From Rostrohypoxylon terebratum (lineage: Eukaryota; Ascomycota; Sordariomycetes; Xylariales; Hypoxylaceae), in NCBI GenBank assembly GCA_022497145.1, contig MU385880.1, positions 186,001 through 250,000 of the forward strand: 64,000 nucleotides of DNA, read 5' to 3'. Position numbers and translations under genes: made by a program. A model generated the notes under the pieces. It worked only from the letters and a program-made list of their open reading frames with translations, was not told the origin of the DNA and did no database searches. Below are positions 58,642-64,000 of the stretch, one piece after another (position 1 is the stretch's first letter; each line of letters begins with the position of its first letter).

Positions 58642-59957
58642 ATGGCTGCTGTACGTCTCTTCCGTTTCCATAATAGCGCGCCCTTTGAATTGGGAATACC
58701 GAATAGGATGTGTTCTAGCAGCAGGTAGTAGCTTACTCAAATCTTCTAGAGCTCGGGAGACGTCAAGCCCAAATATGCCAATGGAAGCAAAGGCAGCCAA
58801 TTCAACGATTTCATCTCACAACCGGTAGTCGCTGCTTTCTGTGCCGGCGGCGTCGCCGGTGCCGTTTCGCGAACCGTCGTATCTCCTCTCGAGCGTCTCA
58901 AAATCCTCTTTCAGGTGCAAAGTGCTGGTCGCGATGAATACAAATTATCAGTGGGCAAGGCACTTGCCAAGATGTGGAGGGAAGAAGGCTGGAGGGGTTT
59001 TATGGCTGGTAATGGAACCAATTGTATTCGCATCGTCCCCTACTCTGCCGTACAATTCGGTAGTTACAACCTCTACAAACGGGTGAGTTCATCATTCACA
59101 CTCCCATATTTGGCACGGGTTAATTTGGAGCATTTGTGATCCGTGGCGACTTCAAAGAGAGGCAAATTCAGCTTAACTAACAATGATGGTAGCATTTCTT
59201 CGAAAAGTACCCAGGAGCGCCCCTGTCTCCTTTCGAGAGGTTGATATGTGGTGGTATTGCGGGAATCACCTCGGTTTTTTTCACGTACCCACTTGACATT
59301 GTGCGAACCCGTCTGTCTATCCAGTCGGCATCATTCGCCGCACTTGGTCATACATCGAAAGATAAGCTACCCGGAATGTGGACTACGATGAAGGTGATGT
59401 ATAAGGAAGAAGGCGGTATGCCTGCGTTATATCGTGGCATAATACCTACTGTTGCTGGAGTGGCTCCATATGTGAGTTATTTCATGGACAGCGTTATCTC
59501 GATGTAGACAAGGGTTACTAACAACACCCTAGGTAGGATTGAACTTCATGACGTACGAATTCGTCCGCAAAGTTCTGACTCCCGAGGGTGACCAAAACCC
59601 CAACGCGGCACGAAAGCTGCTTGCTGGTGCCATATCTGGCGCTGTTGCCCAGACATGCACATATCCATTGTGGGTATTCCGTTCACTTACATCGTGGTTC
59701 ACAACTGCTTACATACACATAGCGATGTATTGCGACGAAGATTCCAAATTAATACCATGTCTGGGATGGGCTACAAGTACAAGTCGATAGGAGACGCCGT
59801 CAAGGTGATATTAACCCAAGAAGGCCCGCGTGGATTGTACAAGGGCCTTATTCCGAATCTACTCAAGGTGGCCCCTAGCATGGCTGCCAACTGGCTTAGT
59901 TTTGAGGTCACCAGAGATTTCTTGGTCGGATTGAAGCCGGAATCAGTGGTCTTATAG
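58642..59957 (+). CDS. Mitochondrial carrier (SLC25) protein, yeast YPR011C-like
   Basis: Inner-membrane transporter of the six-helix mitochondrial carrier family. Exons are 58642-58650, 58750-59082, 59193-59471, 59533-59669 and 59723-59957, giving 330 residues. Three repeats carry the Px[DE]xx[KR] signature: SPLERLKILFQ, YPLDIVRTRLS and YPFDVLRRRFQ. Each is followed by EG-type motifs (WREEGWRGFMAGN, YKEEGGMPALYRG, LTQEGPRGLYKG). The first exon is only three codons (MAA) before a 99-nt intron. The sequence YVGLNFMTYEFVRKVLTPEG and the third repeat resemble yeast YPR011C, which carries adenosine 5'-phosphosulfate and PAPS; the CoA/ADP carrier branch is the alternative. Substrate is therefore inferred weakly. 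Confidence 0.92.
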
Positions 59958-60782
59958 ATGGAAAGGAGCTGAATTCCAGCTGGATACCTTTTATTTCTGG
60001 GTTACGTTCGGGCTGTGATTCACAATACGTTTTAGACATGCACTAGAATTGTGCAGGGCTCTTTATCTAGGAAGTGGTATGGCGTCGGTGCTAACAGATG
60101 TTACCTGCGGAACAACGTATCGGACATCAAAACTGGTAAGGGTAGATATAAACATATAGAGGAACACGAAGATCCTGGCGTATCCAATAGAGATGACAAT
60201 ATGGATTGCGCAGAGAAACTGGAGCTATATCTATGTCACGCATGTTGTCGTATGAGTACGGCTAGAGTTGACAGATACGAGCAGCGCGAGATCGTCATCT
60301 TATCGATGATGAAGCTTCAAGGAAATATGTTAGATAAAAGAGTAAAATGAAGTGAAAAATTTAAAGATCTGAGATTTCCCGTATCTGCCGTATTATTTGC
60401 CTACTAGAATTTGTGAAATGGCTGTACCCTTGGCAACCTACAAGTTTCCAGGAGCTCTCGTCAGAACTGGCAGACTGGGCAGATTCCATTCACATAATAT
60501 TACTTAATCAAGTTGTTATCTGGCGCTCGGACCAAGTGGTTAAACGGTTAAACTGCCAGACTGCGGAAGTGGATCTCCAAATGACCAACTGACCAACCCT
60601 AACTGCCGGCTGACACCGCCCACCCGCACAAATTCCTCCCATCTTTTTGATTTGGAACTTTTTCTTCGGTCCACTTGAGAATTTCTTCCATCTTCAGTCA
60701 GTACCAACCCAACAGCACAACAGCTTTTCTCCCCATCGACTCTCTTACCTTCTATCTTAAAAGAAAAAGAGTCACCGTCAAG
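59958..60782. promoter_or_regulatory. Spacer and promoter region of rpl18
   Basis: The frame 60051-60350 is unrecognised. A telobox-like AACCCTAA lies at 60595-60602, about 180 bp before the rpl18 start; similar elements are typical of ribosomal-protein promoters in fungi. A tRNA-like fragment (see findings) is at 60525-60582. The sequence before the ATG is pyrimidine-rich, as in highly expressed fungal genes. Confidence 0.45.
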
Positions 60783-61648
60783 ATGGGTACGTTCAATATT
60801 TATTTAGAGATGTCTATGCGAGTGGAAGTGTGAGAGGTGAGCTGTCGCAATGCAGCTCGTCTCTCTCGCTGTCTGCGAACAATCGGGAACCATCTTCTGA
60901 GATGCGCCTGAAGGAGCATATTTGAACCAAAAAGCTGACCATGGCTTTTTCTCTGAATAGGTATTGATCTCGACCGCCACCACGTCCGCGGCACCCACCG
61001 CAAGGCACCCAAGAGCGACAATGTCTACCTCAAGCTCTTGGTGAAGCTTTACCGTTTCTTGGCTCGTAAGTCACATTCACAAACCATTTGCGTTCTTCCA
61101 TGTACCCATATACCATTGAACGTGATGCTAATCAAGCATTTACTGTTTAGGCCGAACGGACTCTAGCTTCAACAAGGTCGTCCTCCGCCGCCTCTTTATG
61201 TCGCGCACCAACCGACCTCCCGTCTCCCTCTCCCGTGTCAAGAGCCAGCTCTCCAAGGACCAGGAGGGTAAGATCATCGTTGTTATTGGCACCGTTACCG
61301 ACGACAACCGTCTTCTCGAAGTCCCCAAGGTCTCTATTGCCGCTCTTCGATTCACTGCCACTGCCCGTGCCCGCATTGTCGCTGCTGGCGGTGAGGCCTT
61401 AACCCTCGACCAACTCGCCCTCCGCGCCCCTACTGGTAGCAACACTCTGTTGCTCCGCGGCCCCAAGAACGCACGTGAGGCCGTCAAGCACTTCGGCATG
61501 GGCCCCCACAAGCACAAGGTACGTTCTTTAGAAGTTATACTGCTCTGTATTGTGCTAACAATATATATAGAAACCCTACGTCGAGTCCAAGGGCCGCAAG
61601 TTCGAGCGTGCCCGTGGTCGCAGACGGTCTCGTGGTTTCAAGGTCTAA
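60783..61648 (+). CDS. rpl18: 60S ribosomal protein L18 (eL18)
   Basis: Structural protein of the large cytosolic ribosomal subunit. Exons are 60783-60786, 60961-61065, 61151-61518 and 61571-61648, giving 184 residues (yeast 186). The first exon is just ATGG, so the start codon and one base are separated from the rest by a 174-nt intron, a common layout in ribosomal-protein genes. The protein begins [20 protein letters not shown] and includes [15 protein letters not shown], a central [15 protein letters not shown] and [20 protein letters not shown]. It ends in the basic [10 protein letters not shown]. Strong C-ending codon bias fits high expression. Confidence 0.97.
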
Positions 61649-62285
61649 GGGAAAAATCGGGTTGGTTTGGGTCTTGCGTTTACGTCTCTTCGGATATACC
61701 ATGGAAGCACTCTTCAACTGGAAGACAGCTGCTTCGGGAATGGTTTCTGCATGGCTTGGCGTGGTACGGGATTACAAAATGAATTCATACTGAACATGAT
61801 GAATTACCACGTTTTCACAACACTCACTAGTGACCGTTTCCTTACTTAAACTATGGCCGGCGATCCATCGAATTTCTACATTACATGGAACGGAATAGCT
61901 GAGTATGTCGTAGGACCCCAAAGATAAAACACGAATGATGAAACATCAATTTCGCAAGTCAATTAACTGTCTTGATGATACGGGTTGCCAGTCGTAGATT
62001 AAAGAGGTGCGCCTTGATGATTTAATGACTGAGTGTTCGGTGAATATGCTTGATTCTCATGGAATTGGAATTCAAAGAAATCATCACCTGACTTCGCGAT
62101 TAAGTCGTTGGATGCCAAAATCATTTCGTCATAGCTCATTTTAGTCAATCTCAACTCTCTACTACTTCACTTTTTAGTTTCTCACAAACCGGGATCTTTC
62201 CAAATCTCCGATTATTTTCACTGGGTTCCGTACCGTCTAGTATGTTCCCTTTAGCCGACCATTTTGGAGACTTTCACATCACATA
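61649..62285. other. Spacer between rpl18 and the SRAP gene
   Basis: 637 bp, no supported gene; rpl18 terminator and SRAP promoter expected. Confidence 0.5.
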
Positions 62286-63624
62286 ATGTGTGGTCGCTAC
62301 TCACTAGCCTTGGTATGTCATCGGCCATTTCATCGAATATCATGGGAGGTCGGTGTAGACTAATCATAACTGTACCATAGAGGCCGGCGCAGGTTCGCCA
62401 AATGTTACAAGATAATGATATGCCCGTAGACGAGGCACCCGAGGATGAAGGCGACGGGGCACCTAGACAAAGCTATAATTTTGCTCCTGGTTATCACGGC
62501 ATCGTCTATCGCGCAAACGCGCCAGATTGGGGAGCCGGCCCCCGAAGGCAACACGCCAATGCTTCCAACGAGGCCCCGGCTGAAAAGGACGGCCAAGATG
62601 ACGCCGCGCATGACGATTCTACATCTCAGCTTACTAGTTACAAACTACAGAGTATGAAATGGGGACTGGTCCCTTTCTGGACCAAACGCAATCCGGACTA
62701 TGGTTCGATGATGAAAACTATCAATTGTAGGGACGACTCTCTTGCCCAAAGTGGCGGTATGTGGAGCTCTATGAAGGCGAGAAAACGGTGTATCGTCATT
62801 GCACAGGGGTTCTACGAGTGGCTGAAGAAGGATGGGGGGAAAGAGAAGATACCACATTTTGTGAAGCGGAAAGACGGCAAACTGATGTGTTTCGCCGGAT
62901 TATGGGATGTGGTCCAATACGAGAGTAAGTAGTATGGCACTTCCTAGGGACTCACGAGAATGCTGAGGAATTCATAATAGACGACGAGCAGAAGCTGTAC
63001 ACGTACACGATCATCACCACCAGCTCAAACAAGCAGCTTAATTTCCTCCACGATCGCATGCCGGTGATCTTGGACAATGGGTCCGAGGACTTACGCACGT
63101 GGCTGGACCTCAAACGCCACGAATGGTCGCAAGAGCTACAGGCTCTGCTGGTCCCTTTCAAAGGGGAATTGGACGTGTATCCGGTCAGCAAGGAGGTTGG
63201 TAAGGTGGGCAATAACTCGCCTACTTTCATCATCCCTATCGACAGCAAAGAAAATAAATCCAACATAGCGAATTTCTTCGCTAAAGGTGCCTCGAAGAAA
63301 GTTGTGGAGGAAGAGCAGCCAGACATCAAAGTCAAGAAGGAAGAGGGCTTTGTCACGGAAGATCTAGCAGGTGCGGAAGTAAAGGAAGAAAGGAAAATGG
63401 AAGTGGGCGTTAAGAGAGAAGCAGAGGATACGTCCGCTGACGAGAAGCCCCCCAAGAAGTTACCTGCGATCACGAACATTTCTAGCACGACAGATAAGCC
63501 GCCTTCGCCGCAAAAGGGTGGAAGGCAGAAGATCAGCGCTACTAGCAATCGGACCAAGAGCCCGAATAAGGCGAAGCAACCTGGCACGCAGAAAATAACC
63601 AAGTTCTTTGGGAACAGCTCTTAA
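62286..63624 (+). CDS. SRAP-domain abasic-site DNA-protein crosslink protein (HMCES/YedK family)
   Basis: Guards abasic sites in single-stranded DNA at replication forks by forming a thiazolidine crosslink through Cys2. Exons are 62286-62312, 62381-62924 and 62981-63624, giving 404 residues. The start MCGRYSLAL places the catalytic Cys at position 2. Other SRAP features are NFAPGYHGIVYR, KWGLVPFW, the NCRDDSL segment, the active-site Glu in GFYEWLK and the conserved His in HDRMPVIL. The C-terminal 110 residues are disordered, Lys/Glu-rich and end TQKITKFFGNSS, with a PCNA-interacting (PIP-like) pattern at residues 393-400. A second such pattern, KSNIANFF, is at 283-290. Human HMCES also binds PCNA by a C-terminal PIP box. 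Confidence 0.95.
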
Positions 63625-63901
63625 TGCTGTACTCTAAGGATTACCTATACAGTACGTCGGTCTAGTGGGGGTACGCTACGAAGGCTTTCCGTATCTTATA
63701 CATATGCGGGCGGTGTTTCAAATATATTTAATTAATCAAAAGGTAGACTGTACAGTGCTGGTGAAAAGAGTGTGCCTCGTCACGATCTATGCTAGGAAAA
63801 AGAAAATATAGCATTCATGTGAAGCCACGGTCGGACAACCCCACCCGATGTTCAGCCAGCCACAGCGTCATGCATGTAGAGGGGTACAACTGAGAGGGCG
63901 T
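63625..63901. other. Short convergent spacer at the right edge
   Basis: 277 bp between the SRAP stop and the stop of the truncated minus-strand gene; no gene seen. Confidence 0.5.
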
Positions 63902-64000
63902 TTAGCAGGTGAATACAGACGGGCCTGGGACGATGTAGCTGTGGAAGTTGCTGTAGATGTTGGCGGTGTCTGAGATTATGGTTAGTACTAGTATGTAAAT
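63902..64000 (-). CDS. C-terminal exon of a truncated gene, AA9-like polysaccharide monooxygenase
   Basis: Only the 3' end lies in the window. The last exon is predicted at 63969-63902, preceded on minus by a TACTAAC branch-site-like element and CTCAG acceptor. It encodes TANIYSNFHSYIVPGPSVFTC and a stop. The NIYSN...YIVPGP pattern recalls the end of the AA9 (GH61) catalytic domain, where a (I/V)PGP segment closes the fold. The exon is short and the rest of the gene lies beyond the edge, so family assignment is tentative. Confidence 0.45.
   Translation of the reverse strand: MYILVLTIISDTANIYSNFHSYIVPGPSVFTC

Noticed and set aside
60787..60960. Possible intron-encoded C/D-box snoRNA in rpl18
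   Set aside because: CTGA-like D-box matches exist but no convincing RTGATGA C-box pairs with them.
1..64000. Secondary-metabolite cluster, transposon, CRISPR or prokaryotic-type system
   Set aside because: No polyketide synthase, NRPS, terpene synthase, transposase, reverse transcriptase or spaced direct-repeat array was seen; the gene set is ordinary fungal core plus a few unknowns.

Overview
The window looks like nuclear DNA from a filamentous ascomycete (Pezizomycotina, probably a Sordariomycete). Genes are broken by many short GT-AG introns, mostly 47-90 nt, often with CTAAC-like branch sites. Gene density is about one per 2.4 kb. The best recognised products are fungal orthologues: a FacB/Cat8 acetate regulator, Alg13, Aip1, fimbrin, Utp15, Tfb5, an Inn1/Fic1 C2 protein, an Are2-type acyltransferase, Pmp3 and Con-6. 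I cannot name the genus from the sequence alone. All exon joins were worked out by hand from splice signals, reading frame and family conservation. No transcript data or searches were used.

Layout. 0.4-6 kb: a Pgc1-like phospholipase and the FacB/Cat8 regulator, both on minus, followed by a 3.6 kb gene-poor stretch. 9.5-14.4 kb: a SET-domain lysine methyltransferase divergent from a YchF-like GTPase that has a 10-nt micro-exon, then Pmp3. 16.8-18.1 kb: mitochondrial ribosomal protein Rsm24/mS35. 18.9-20.0 kb: a tRNA-like relic and a coiled-coil reading frame broken by a stop. 20.7-24 kb: Alg13 and Aip1, convergent. 24.9-30.1 kb: a protein with 11 zinc knuckles, divergent from an aldo-keto reductase. 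30.5-36.2 kb: a PPxY membrane protein, Tfb5, a dienoyl-CoA isomerase and Utp15. 37-39.8 kb: an Inn1/Fic1-like C2 protein. 41.8-46 kb: a Con-6 protein, a TMEM234-like membrane protein and a small secreted protein. 47.7-53.7 kb: fimbrin and a sterol/diacylglycerol acyltransferase. 55.1-63.6 kb: an Srp1-type SR protein, a mitochondrial carrier, ribosomal protein eL18 and an SRAP/HMCES DNA-protein crosslink protein. The right edge cuts a minus-strand gene whose last exon resembles an AA9 polysaccharide monooxygenase.

How the genes fit together. This is mainly a core housekeeping segment, with no secondary-metabolite cluster, no intact transposon and no CRISPR. Several genes share broad themes without forming an operon-like system: actin and cytokinesis (Aip1, fimbrin, Inn1-like), ribosome production (Utp15, eL18, a possible ribosomal lysine methyltransferase, Rsm24), and lipid or acetate metabolism (FacB, dienoyl-CoA isomerase, acyltransferase, Pgc1-like). 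I did not find a convincing undescribed multi-gene system. The most unusual items are small: the micro-exon beside an 18-G tract, the way introns fall inside zinc knuckles, two PIP-like boxes in the SRAP protein, the two-PPxY membrane protein, the stop-split coiled-coil frame, and a CCTAGG-type motif repeated through the intergenic DNA.
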